Of a stretch of DNA of 13,020 bases, positions 1 to 7,398 are shown piece by piece. Every line of letters starts with the position of its first letter. The first letter of the stretch is position 1. The translations under genes and the position numbers were made by a program. Source of the DNA: Clostridiaceae bacterium (GTDB lineage Bacteria; Bacillota; Clostridia; Saccharofermentanales; DTU023); the NCBI GenBank assembly GCA_012800135.1, contig JAAZJV010000013.1, positions 1 through 13,020 on the forward strand. Direction: 5' to 3'. The notes under the pieces were generated by a model. It did not search any database, was not told the origin of the DNA, and saw only the letters and a program-made list of their open reading frames with translations.

Positions 1-816
1 AACAAAGAGTCTCTTGTGGCGGCCGGCGAGGTCGTTCGACGTCGCGCGGCAAGGAGCGGCGCATGGATTCTTCCCGTCGACAGCGAACATTCCGCCGTTT
101 GGCAATGCGCGATTGCTGCTTCGGAAGAGGCACTTTCTCGTGTAATATTGACATGTTCAGGCGGCCCGTTTCTTGGATATTCGAGAAAAGAGCTGGTAGC
201 GGTCACGCCCGAACAAGCTCTCAGGCATCCCACGTGGTCGATGGGGAATAAAATTACAGTAGATTCAGCGACCTTGATGAATAAAGGTTTTGAACTTATC
301 GAGGCATGTCGACTCTTTCACTTGCCTCCTGAGCGCATCGAGGTCGTTGTTCATCCGGAGAGCATCGTCCATTCATTAGCCGCTTTTTCTGACGGTTCTG
401 TGTTGGCTCAGCTCGGTCTTGCAGATATGAAGATGCCTATCCGATTTGCGTTAACGTTTCCTGATCGATCGAAGAGACCTGAATCGGAATGGTTCGATCT
501 TCTTCATGCCACATCCGGTGCACTAACATTTCTTGCGCCTGATGATGACGTCTTTCCTTCGATCCTTATGGCACGCGATGCCGTTCGGCAAGGCGGTCTC
601 ATGCCGCTTGTCCTGAACGCTGCCAATGAAGCGGCCGTAGGTCTATTCCTAGACGGAAGTATCGATTTTCAGAGGATCTTCTCACTTGTTGGCGGCGTGC
701 TCCGTGATTTTAATCACATGTCGTCCATAAATGAGTCATCATTTAATGCTATGATGGCGGTTCATCAAGAAGTCCAGGAGGACGTCATCCGCCATGCGGA
801 GATAGCTGCAGTATGA
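1..816 (+). CDS. dxr: 1-deoxy-D-xylulose 5-phosphate reductoisomerase, C-terminal part (5' end outside window)
   Basis: DXR converts 1-deoxy-D-xylulose 5-phosphate to 2-C-methyl-D-erythritol 4-phosphate with NADPH and a divalent metal, the second step of the MEP isoprenoid pathway in the cytoplasm. The frame is open from base 1 and begins with NKESLVAAGE, the conserved end of the NADPH domain, so about the first 120-130 residues of a ~390-residue enzyme lie to the left. The GTG at 16 is an internal Val codon, not the start. Metal ligands are visible in VDSEH (Asp at 79-81, Glu at 85-87) and MNKGFE (Glu at 292-294). The phosphate-binding GSGGPF-type loop (here CSGGPF), the HPTWSMG flexible loop with its active-site Trp, and the C-terminal LNAANEAAV motif are all present. 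The stop overlaps the rseP start as ATGA, so the two are probably translationally coupled. The family call is certain; only the missing 5' end limits it. Confidence 0.97.
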   Translation, partial: NKESLVAAGEVVRRRAARSGAWILPVDSEHSAVWQCAIAASEEALSRVILTCSGGPFLGYSRKELVAVTPEQALRHPTWSMGNKITVDSATLMNKGFELIEACRLFHLPPERIEVVVHPESIVHSLAAFSDGSVLAQLGLADMKMPIRFALTFPDRSKRPESEWFDLLHATSGALTFLAPDDDVFPSILMARDAVRQGGLMPLVLNAANEAAVGLFLDGSIDFQRIFSLVGGVLRDFNHMSSINESSFNAMMAVHQEVQEDVIRHAEIAAV

Positions 817-2138
817 CAACAGTATTTGGTGTTTTGGCCGGTGTGCTCATACTTGGTTTCATTATGGTGCTACACGAGTTGGGCCATTTTCTCGCCGCGC
901 GTGCGCTCGGCTTTAAGATTGAACAGTTCTCGATTTTTATGGGTCCTGTTCTTTTTGAACGCGTCAAAAATGGCATCCGTTACAATATCAAGGCGATCCC
1001 GATCGGCGCCTCCGTCAGTTTCGCAGGGGAAGATTCGGTCATAGAAGGTGAGACGAGCGATCCCGAGTTTGACCGGGAGGATCCGAGTCTATTCATGAAT
1101 AAACCTCGATGGCAGCGAGCCATCGTCGTTGCGATGGGGCCTTTGGTAAATTTCCTTACGGCATTGATCGTCTTTTCCATTCTTTTCTGTTTTACCGGTG
1201 TAGTGATTCCTGTGGTCGATCAGCCGGTGTCGGGGAGTATGATTGAGCAATCGGAGATTGAGCCTGGAGATCGCATCGTGGCCATTAACGGCTCACGCAT
1301 TCATACAACGCTCGATATCGGGATCACGTACATGGTTCACGATGAAGATTCACCATGGACGATAACGTACAAGAATCCAGAAGGCGAATTGAAAACGACT
1401 GTATTGGAACCGCAGTTTGACGCACCGCGCCCGATGCTCGGCATCATCTATCAGGAAGATCGAGGTACCTTTACGATTGTGGAAGTTGATTCTGCCGCTT
1501 ATCGTGAAGAGCAAGGTTTAATGCCGGGTGATCAAATTATCGCTCTTGAAGGTATACCATTCGAAGATCATGCGCGTATTCAAGCGTTGATCGCGCGTTC
1601 TGAAGGTGTGAAGTTGACGGCGGAGGTAATACGTGACGGGAAGCGCACTCGACTCGATGTGTCGCCCCTTTTGATTTCTGCACGCAAGCCGCTCGGATTG
1701 ACGTTCACGTATTCAAAACGTGTCGGAGATGCTCTGTCTCAAGGGTTTCATTATCCGATGGCCATCATCCGTTCTACTTTCCGTGCGCTGGGCATGCTTT
1801 TCACAGGGAAAATCGGTGTAAAGGACTCCCTTGCCGGCCCCGTAGGAATCGTAACGGTTGTTGCTGACACGGTAGCTCGCGGCAAAACGTTTTTTGAAGT
1901 GATTACCGACGTATTGACGATGTTCGGTATTCTATCTGTAGCGGTCGGGTTTACGAATATGCTGCCCATTCCGCCCCTTGATGGCCACCATCTTCTGATT
2001 CTTGCCGTTGAAGGAATAAGGAGAAAGTCTCTTTCAGAAAAATTCAAACAAGTGACATCCATTGCCGGTGCCGTCGTATTTCTTGCATTGGGGGCATTCG
2101 TTCTCTGGCTTGATCTATCAAGACTTCTTGGGTGGTGA
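813..2138 (+). CDS. rseP: RIP zinc metalloprotease (site-2 protease), RseP/RasP family
   Basis: This intramembrane protease cuts membrane-embedded substrates such as anti-sigma factors and leftover signal peptides; which ones in this organism cannot be read from the sequence. The 441-residue product has the catalytic HELGH at residues 21-25 inside the first membrane helix and the third zinc ligand Asp390 in NMLPIPPLDG (382-391), followed by HHLL where many relatives have another Gly or Ser. Hydrophobic segments are near residues 3-22, 106-135, 370-385 and 415-438. Between them lie two PDZ-like stretches, each with a PGD(R/Q)I(V/I)A core (about residues 130-205 and 215-290). Many Gram-positive homologues have only one, which fits the length here being at the long end. 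The ATG overlaps the dxr stop (ATGA), with a GGAG at 798-801. The dxr-rseP-ispG order is standard for Clostridia. Confidence 0.95.
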   Translation: MTTVFGVLAGVLILGFIMVLHELGHFLAARALGFKIEQFSIFMGPVLFERVKNGIRYNIKAIPIGASVSFAGEDSVIEGETSDPEFDREDPSLFMNKPRWQRAIVVAMGPLVNFLTALIVFSILFCFTGVVIPVVDQPVSGSMIEQSEIEPGDRIVAINGSRIHTTLDIGITYMVHDEDSPWTITYKNPEGELKTTVLEPQFDAPRPMLGIIYQEDRGTFTIVEVDSAAYREEQGLMPGDQIIALEGIPFEDHARIQALIARSEGVKLTAEVIRDGKRTRLDVSPLLISARKPLGLTFTYSKRVGDALSQGFHYPMAIIRSTFRALGMLFTGKIGVKDSLAGPVGIVTVVADTVARGKTFFEVITDVLTMFGILSVAVGFTNMLPIPPLDGHHLLILAVEGIRRKSLSEKFKQVTSIAGAVVFLALGAFVLWLDLSRLLGW

Positions 2139-2154
2139 ACCGGCAACGACGAAT

Positions 2155-2158
2155 GGAG
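2155..2158 (+). promoter_or_regulatory. Shine-Dalgarno GGAG that decides the ispG start
   Basis: GGAG lies nine bases before GTG 2168. The competing ATG 2153 has no purine-rich SD at normal distance, because GGTGGTG at 2131-2137 is about 15 bases away. The alternative GTG at 2132 has none either. This is why the later GTG is preferred. Confidence 0.55.
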
Positions 2159-2167
2159 TTAATTGGC

Positions 2168-3250
2168 GTGGAAGTACATAAATCATTTGAAAGAAGAACA
2201 TCACGTGCCTTACAGGTTGGCAACGTTCGTGTGGGCGGCGATGCGCCTGTTTCCGTTCAGTCGATGTGCACGACAGATACCAGAGATGTTCAGGCGACAC
2301 TTCAACAGATTTTGACCTTGGAGAAGGCAGGATGTGAAATTGTGCGCGTAGCTGTTCCGGATGCGGAAGCAGCGCAGGCGATTCAGCTTATCCATGAACA
2401 ATCTCCGCTTCCGCTGATCGCCGACATTCATTTTGACTACCGCTTAGCGATTTCGGCAATTCGTTACGGTGCCGACGCGATACGACTCAATCCCGGCAAT
2501 ATCCATGATGAGGACGGATTGCGACAGGTGACGGACATTGCGCGCCGCCACTGTATACCTGTGCGCGTTGGAGTAAATGCCGGATCTCTAGATCGCAATA
2601 TTCGCAAATCATACGGAGGCGTGACAGCAGAGGCTCTAGCCGCCTCTGCCGTGTTGGCTTGTAAAGCGCTTGAACGCTATGATTTTTATGATATTTGTGT
2701 GTCTGCCAAAGCTTCATCGCCTCGCTTGCTCATTGAGACGTATCGGATCTTAGCGCAAGTACTTCCTTATCCTTTGCATGTAGGTGTGACAGAAGCCGGA
2801 GTTAAAAGTCAAGGTTTAATACATTCCGCTGTTGGCATTGGAACGCTTCTTGCAGAAGGAATAGGCGATACGATTCGCGTCTCCTTGACCGGCGATCCTG
2901 TTGACGAAGTTGTTGCAGGCTACTCCATTTTAGAATCTCTCGATCTTCGAAGACGCGGAGCTCGGCTCATCAGTTGTCCGACTTGCGGAAGAACGGAAGT
3001 CCCGCTGATTGCCATTGCTGAGGAAGTAGATCGGCGTATCGCGGATATCAAGGAACCTATTACTGTTGCCGTGATGGGCTGCTCGGTTAACGGACCGGGC
3101 GAAGCGCGTGAGGCTGATGTTGGACTTGCGGGCGGTCGTGACCAGTTTATTCTGTTCAAAAAGGGAAAAGCGATCCGAAAAGTAAGTAGTGAGAAAGCCG
3201 TCGAGGAGCTTATGAAGGAAATTCAAAACCTCGTATATGGTGTGCTGTGA
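2168..3250 (+). CDS. ispG: 4-hydroxy-3-methylbut-2-enyl diphosphate synthase (flavodoxin/ferredoxin), IspG/GcpE
   Basis: IspG reductively opens 2-C-methyl-D-erythritol 2,4-cyclodiphosphate to HMBPP, the next-to-last MEP pathway step, using a 4Fe-4S cluster. The chosen start is GTG 2168: a GGAG at 2155-2158 sits nine bases upstream, and the resulting 360-residue protein has the short N-terminal lead normally found before the conserved T-R-x-x-x-V-G-N segment. From this start the cluster ligands are Cys270, Cys273 (SCPTCGR) and Cys305 (MGCSVNGPGE) plus Glu312, the same numbers as I recall for the E. coli enzyme. The TIM-barrel part carries VADIHFDYRLA-like (here IADIHFDYRLA), RLNPGNI and RVGVNAGSL. 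ATG 2153 and GTG 2132 are in-frame alternatives; the latter would overlap rseP. The stop overlaps the priA start (GTGA). Function is certain; the start is a judgement. Confidence 0.95.
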   Translation: MEVHKSFERRTSRALQVGNVRVGGDAPVSVQSMCTTDTRDVQATLQQILTLEKAGCEIVRVAVPDAEAAQAIQLIHEQSPLPLIADIHFDYRLAISAIRYGADAIRLNPGNIHDEDGLRQVTDIARRHCIPVRVGVNAGSLDRNIRKSYGGVTAEALAASAVLACKALERYDFYDICVSAKASSPRLLIETYRILAQVLPYPLHVGVTEAGVKSQGLIHSAVGIGTLLAEGIGDTIRVSLTGDPVDEVVAGYSILESLDLRRRGARLISCPTCGRTEVPLIAIAEEVDRRIADIKEPITVAVMGCSVNGPGEAREADVGLAGGRDQFILFKKGKAIRKVSSEKAVEELMKEIQNLVYGVL

Positions 3251-5529
3251 GTCGTTACGGAATCGTTTATCTTTCTCGAGCCAATCGCTCTTTTGATCGC
3301 GCGTGGATCTACAGAATACCGCCTGCACTTCAAGATACCGCCCTTCCGGGATCAATCGTTGCCGTCCCTTTCGGCACGCGTAAACAACCTGTAAACGCTT
3401 ACCTCACCGAACTTACCGACACCCTCCCAAGCCATGTTAAAGAAAGCGATATCAAGCCGATCAGCTCTATCGTGTCTTCTCGCCCTCAGGTGACAGAGGA
3501 GCAAATAATACTAGCATTTGAGCTCAAACGTCGCTGTTATTGCACGATCGGAGAGGCGCTGAATACAATGATTCCGCCCGCTATCTCGGCCGTTGGCGAC
3601 CGCGAGGAACAAGCCGCGCGTCTTACGGATCCTGATGAGGCGACGGATCTTCTTGAAACAGGACGTCTTCGCAGCATGAAGCAAATCCGCGTGATCGAAC
3701 TCCTTTTAGAGCACGAGAGCGCATCATTGGCTGAAATTCGTCAAGCGACAGGCGCCAGTCAGAGCGTTCTTCGTACGCTTCGTCAACGCGGTGTCTTGAC
3801 ATTCTTTAAGCAAACAACGGCTCGAGAGTTGGATGCGTGGTCGGAGGATGAACTTACTTCTAAGATTCCAACATTGAAACCGGAACAACAAACGGCGTTA
3901 GATACAATTGTAGATGCCGGTGAAAATGCTAAGAAGGGTGAACTCTTGGAATTTCTCCTATTCGGTGTGACAGGAAGCGGGAAGACAGAGGTCTATCTTC
4001 GTGCCGCAGAACAAGTTCTCTCTTTGGGAAAAACGGTGCTGATACTTGTACCGGAAATTGCTCTGACTCCTCAAATGATGCATCGTCTTGTTTCGCGATT
4101 CGGTCATCAAGCTGCGATTTTACACAGTCGCCTGACGCCGACCGCCCGCTATGAGACTTGGCAACGCATATTGGAGGGAAGTGTTCCAATCGTAGTGGGT
4201 GCGCGCTCAGCCGTCTTCGCGCCGCTTCGAAACCTCGGCCTCATCGTCGTCGACGAAGAACAGGAATCGAGCTACAAATCAGAGACGATGTTGCGCTATT
4301 ACGCGTGCGATGTCGCAAGGATGCGCGCGATCCTGAACGGAGCAGTGCTTGTCATGGGGTCAGCGACACCGCAAATCTCGACGTTCTGGCGGACTGAAAC
4401 GGGCAAGTCGAGGTTGCTTCGTTTGCCTAATCGCATTACGCGCCAAGGTCTTCCTGACGTAGAAATTGTCGACATGCGCCGCGAATATGCGAAAGGGAAT
4501 GTGACGCTCTTCAGTGAACCGCTTCGCATCGCTCTCCAAGAAACACTTGAAAGAAGAGAACAGGCGATTTTACTTTTAAACCGACGAGGGTATTCACGCA
4601 CGATCATCTGTCCTGTCTGCGGGTGGCAGATGAGATGCCCGAGGTGTGATGTCGCATTAGCCACACATCGCCATCCGTTTCGTCCGGACCGTCTTCCTCA
4701 AAAAATGGTTTGCCATCTGTGCGATTTGCTGACACAGGTTCCTGAGAAATGTCCTGCGTGCGGTCATGATGAACTTATGGCGGCAGGAGCCGGAACACAG
4801 CAAGTAGAGGACGCGGTAAGCGCTTTATTACCTGAAGCGCGTTTGCTCCGCATGGATCAGGACTCGACACGAGGTCGGTTCTCGCATCGGGAAATATTAG
4901 AAACGTTTGAGCGCCGAGAAGCCGATATCCTCGTCGGCACCCAGATGATCGCGAAAGGTCATGATTTTCCGAACGTGACTCTTTCTGCTGTTCTGTCAGC
5001 CGATCAATTGCTCGCTACGGGTGAATTTCGTTCATCTGAGCAAGCGTTCCAGTTGATGACTCAGGCGGCAGGACGTTCAGGACGCGGTCTCAAAAAGGGG
5101 CGAGTCTTTATTCAAACGATGCAGCCTGATCATTTTGTCGTTCGAACTGCCGCAAATCAAGATTATGAAACGTTCTATCGCGAAGAGATCGTATTTCGAA
5201 AACGCATGGGTTACCTGCCTTTCTGCCATATCGCAGAAGCCATGTTCAAGAGTTTTGATGAAAGTGCAGCGGAAAAAATGGCGCAAATCTTTTATAACCG
5301 CGTAGTTGCCATTATTCGGCGCTATGGGGGAACGTTCGCCGGTACCGAAGTGACAGAACCTGCGCCGGCTCCAATCGCCAAAATAAGACACCGCTACCGT
5401 TTCCGTGTGATAGTAAGCGATCCTTCGCTGGAATCATTGTCACGTCTCGTATTTCACGCCGGAGACCATATAAAACGCTTAGACGATGTGTCCTTTACAA
5501 TCGATATCGATTCATGGTCATCGCTATAA
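3247..5529 (+). CDS. priA: Primosomal protein N' (PriA), replication restart helicase
   Basis: PriA recognises stalled or D-loop forks and reloads the replicative helicase; it is a 3'-to-5' superfamily 2 DNA helicase. The 760-residue protein shows the family order: N-terminal 3'-end-binding domain (about 1-95), winged helix (about 140-190), helicase core with Walker A GVTGSGKT (240-247) and motif II DEEQ (336-339), an inserted zinc module, then helicase lobe 2 with VGTQMIAKGHDFP and QAAGRSGRG, and a C-terminal domain. All eight zinc cysteines are present as four CxxC pairs (455/458, 464/467, 489/492, 502/505). Motif II is DEEQ where most PriA proteins I know have DEEH. The GTG start overlaps the ispG stop by four bases and lacks a strong SD, suggesting coupling. 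In many Firmicutes priA instead follows coaBC and rpoZ, so this junction is unusual. Confidence 0.97.
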   Translation: MSRYGIVYLSRANRSFDRAWIYRIPPALQDTALPGSIVAVPFGTRKQPVNAYLTELTDTLPSHVKESDIKPISSIVSSRPQVTEEQIILAFELKRRCYCTIGEALNTMIPPAISAVGDREEQAARLTDPDEATDLLETGRLRSMKQIRVIELLLEHESASLAEIRQATGASQSVLRTLRQRGVLTFFKQTTARELDAWSEDELTSKIPTLKPEQQTALDTIVDAGENAKKGELLEFLLFGVTGSGKTEVYLRAAEQVLSLGKTVLILVPEIALTPQMMHRLVSRFGHQAAILHSRLTPTARYETWQRILEGSVPIVVGARSAVFAPLRNLGLIVVDEEQESSYKSETMLRYYACDVARMRAILNGAVLVMGSATPQISTFWRTETGKSRLLRLPNRITRQGLPDVEIVDMRREYAKGNVTLFSEPLRIALQETLERREQAILLLNRRGYSRTIICPVCGWQMRCPRCDVALATHRHPFRPDRLPQKMVCHLCDLLTQVPEKCPACGHDELMAAGAGTQQVEDAVSALLPEARLLRMDQDSTRGRFSHREILETFERREADILVGTQMIAKGHDFPNVTLSAVLSADQLLATGEFRSSEQAFQLMTQAAGRSGRGLKKGRVFIQTMQPDHFVVRTAANQDYETFYREEIVFRKRMGYLPFCHIAEAMFKSFDESAAEKMAQIFYNRVVAIIRRYGGTFAGTEVTEPAPAPIAKIRHRYRFRVIVSDPSLESLSRLVFHAGDHIKRLDDVSFTIDIDSWSSL

Positions 5530-5590
5530 TATCGTTGCATACTTCGTCATATAGACGTGTTCCTTGTGACTGATACTTATGCGTCTTATG

Positions 5591-5599
5591 TGCTAGACT
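5591..5599 (+). promoter_or_regulatory. Possible extended -10 promoter upstream of def
   Basis: The 90-base gap between priA and def contains TGCTAGACT, which fits an extended -10 (TGn followed by TAnnnT). No good -35 lies 17 bases upstream. TTGTGA at 5564-5569 is 24 bases away, which is too far. If used, transcription would start around 5606, giving a very short leader. def may equally be read through from priA. Confidence 0.25.
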
Positions 5600-5619
5600 G
5601 ACTGCAGAAAAGAGGGTTT

Positions 5620-6243
5620 ATGGCAAAGCGAATGATTCTAAAAGAAGGCGATCCTGCGTTGAATCGGAAGGCACGCCCTGTCACCCGATTTGATGCGCGG
5701 CTTAAGACGCTGGTCGATGATATGCTGGAAACGATGTACGATGGTGAAGGCGTCGGTCTTGCTGCGCCGCAAGTAGGTGTGTTGCGCCGTCTTTTTGTGA
5801 TGGATGTCGACGATGATAACGGTGCAATGGTATTTGTTAATCCCGATATTAAAGATGTCAAGGGTGAGCAGGAAGGCATGGAAGGTTGCCTATCGATACC
5901 CGATCTTTACGGTGTCGTAAAGCGTCCTATGGAAGTTCTCGTATCGGCACAGGATGAAGACGGCAAACCTTTTGAAGTTCGCTTGACGGGGTTAGGTGCT
6001 CGTTGTGTCTGTCACGAATGTGATCATCTCGATGGCATCCTCTTCAGACGGCGCTCTGAGACGCCTTTAATTTCACTTGACGAATTGACGAAGTTGCTTG
6101 ATGAAGAGAAGAAAGAAGTAACGTCGGAAGATCTTAGTGATGCTAAAGGCAAGGAACCACAAAAAAATGCCGCAGAATTGACAGGTGAAGCGTTGGACGA
6201 TGTTGCCGGAACACAGGACGAAGGAAAAAAGCAAAGTATATGA
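5620..6243 (+). CDS. def: Peptide deformylase
   Basis: Deformylase removes the N-formyl group from nascent proteins, undoing the modification made by the next gene, fmt. The three family motifs are intact: GVGLAAPQ (residues 44-51), EGCLS (88-92) and HECDH (132-136). These provide the metal ligands Cys90, His132 and His136 and the catalytic Glu133. The catalytic domain ends near residue 155. A tail of about 50 residues follows that is rich in Glu, Asp, Lys and Ala, has no recognisable domain and makes the protein (207 aa) longer than the usual 150-190. The DNA for the tail contains A7 (6161-6167) and A6 (6225-6230) runs. The ATG is preceded by AGAGGG at 5611-5616, a rather short spacing. The stop overlaps fmt as ATGA, so the functional pair is coupled. 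Confidence 0.97.
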   Translation: MAKRMILKEGDPALNRKARPVTRFDARLKTLVDDMLETMYDGEGVGLAAPQVGVLRRLFVMDVDDDNGAMVFVNPDIKDVKGEQEGMEGCLSIPDLYGVVKRPMEVLVSAQDEDGKPFEVRLTGLGARCVCHECDHLDGILFRRRSETPLISLDELTKLLDEEKKEVTSEDLSDAKGKEPQKNAAELTGEALDDVAGTQDEGKKQSI

Positions 6244-7241
6244 TCAGATACGCCTTTTTCGGAACGCCTGAATTTGCAAGGACGATCTTAGAATCTCTCG
6301 ATTGCCGAGGATTTCGTCCGTTGTTGGTAGTAACACAGCCTGATCGTCCTAAGGGACGCGGAAGAAAAGTTGCGGCTCCTCCTGTGGCTGAATGGGCCAG
6401 CAATAAAGGCATACCGCTTTTACAGCCGGAAAAGAAAAATGATCCTGAATTGCTGTGTGTTATGCGCGAGCTTTCACCGGATGTAGCGGTGACAGCGGCT
6501 TACGGACAATTGATTTCTGAGGAAATGCTGTCAATTCCTAAACGTGGATTTCTCAACGTGCATCCGTCGCTGCTTCCGCTCTATCGAGGCGCATCGCCCG
6601 TACAATCGGCAATTCTTAATGGTGATAAAAAAACAGGCGTGACGCTGATGTTGATGGATAGAGGTCTCGACACCGGCCCCTTGATTGCGTCTTCTACTAT
6701 GCTGATCAGCGACGACATCGATGCCGGTTCGCTGACGGGTGTGCTCGCTGTCAAAGGCGGTGAGCTCGTTGCCGACGTCTTGGAAGACTGGGTTGCCGGA
6801 CGGCTGCAGACAGTACCGCAAGATGAGTCGCTTGCGACCATGACGCGTCGTTTGTCAAAAGAAGACGGTCATGTCAATTTCGCTTTGTCGGTAAGGGATG
6901 TTCATAATCGTATTCGTGCAATGCATCCTTGGCCGGGCGCATATGCGTATATGAATAGTGAACGTGTGAAAATTTTGAGCGCTCGTATTCCTCATGATAT
7001 CGATGAACTTGTGGAATGTGATGTCTCGTTTCAAAAAGATGATCACTTTGGAGAAAACGCATCGCTTGTGATACGACAGCCCGGAGCCATAACCATCTTC
7101 AAAAAGACGCGTCTTCTTGTTCGATGCGGAGATGGATGGATTGAGCTTTTGAGAATACAAATGCCCTCTAAGTCGCCTGTTTTCTCTTACGAGGTCGCAC
7201 ATAATGTTCATGAAGGCGCCTCTTTCGATTTGCAGTTTTAA
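6240..7241 (+). CDS. fmt: Methionyl-tRNA formyltransferase
   Basis: Fmt transfers a formyl group from 10-formyl-tetrahydrofolate to Met-tRNA(fMet), marking the initiator tRNA. The 333-residue protein has the N-terminal formyltransferase fold with VTQPDRPKGRG, the signature NVHPSLLPLYRGASP and the catalytic triad Asn106, His108 and Asp144, numbered exactly as in the E. coli enzyme. The C-terminal OB-like domain (from about residue 205) has HNRIRAMHPWPGAY. It also has a polar stretch near residues 250-285 that makes the protein slightly longer than the common ~315. The ATG overlaps the def stop by four bases, with AAGGA at 6221-6225 as a distant SD. fmt ends the priA-def-fmt block; a 157-base gap follows. 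Confidence 0.97.
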   Translation: MIRYAFFGTPEFARTILESLDCRGFRPLLVVTQPDRPKGRGRKVAAPPVAEWASNKGIPLLQPEKKNDPELLCVMRELSPDVAVTAAYGQLISEEMLSIPKRGFLNVHPSLLPLYRGASPVQSAILNGDKKTGVTLMLMDRGLDTGPLIASSTMLISDDIDAGSLTGVLAVKGGELVADVLEDWVAGRLQTVPQDESLATMTRRLSKEDGHVNFALSVRDVHNRIRAMHPWPGAYAYMNSERVKILSARIPHDIDELVECDVSFQKDDHFGENASLVIRQPGAITIFKKTRLLVRCGDGWIELLRIQMPSKSPVFSYEVAHNVHEGASFDLQF

Positions 7242-7256
7242 ATGAGACGGTATTTT

Positions 7257-7286
7257 TTCATGAAATCGACACATAACCTCTATAAT
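7257..7286 (+). promoter_or_regulatory. Possible promoter for the YugP-family peptidase gene
   Basis: A perfect TATAAT lies at 7281-7286 in the AT-rich gap after fmt. The best -35 at 18 bases is TTCATG (7257-7262), matching TTGACA at only three positions. Transcription would start near 7293, giving a leader of roughly 105 bases before the ATG at 7399. The -10 is good and the -35 poor. Confidence 0.35.
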
Positions 7287-7360
7287 AAGATTGTATGATT
7301 AATTTAAACGACAGAAGATAGATTATTTTAGAGGTATACGCTTCCTGTCATAAAGAATAT

Positions 7361-7376
7361 ATCGGCAAAAGCCGAT
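7361..7376 (+). other. Small perfect hairpin in the leader of the YugP-family gene
   Basis: ATCGGC (7361-7366), AAAA loop, GCCGAT (7371-7376) form a six-base-pair stem 22 bases before the start codon. It is followed by CGAACAC, not by a T run, so it is not a normal intrinsic terminator. It may be a transcript-stabilising or translational element; its role is not known. Confidence 0.45.
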
Positions 7377-7398
7377 CGAACACAATTAGGAGAAGTAC

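Noticed and set aside
1751..2146. Long reverse-strand open frame inside rseP
   Set aside because: It is antisense to a well-supported gene and has no recognisable protein motif; the same holds for the other long antisense frames in priA, ispG, fmt and prkC.
2132..2167. Earlier ispG starts at GTG 2132 or ATG 2153
   Set aside because: Neither has an SD at normal distance and they add residues not usual for IspG, though ATG 2153 cannot be excluded.
7256..7265. Palindrome TTTCATGAAA after fmt as a terminator or operator
   Set aside because: It has no loop, no GC-rich stem and no following T run, so it does not look like an intrinsic terminator; it overlaps only a weak -35.
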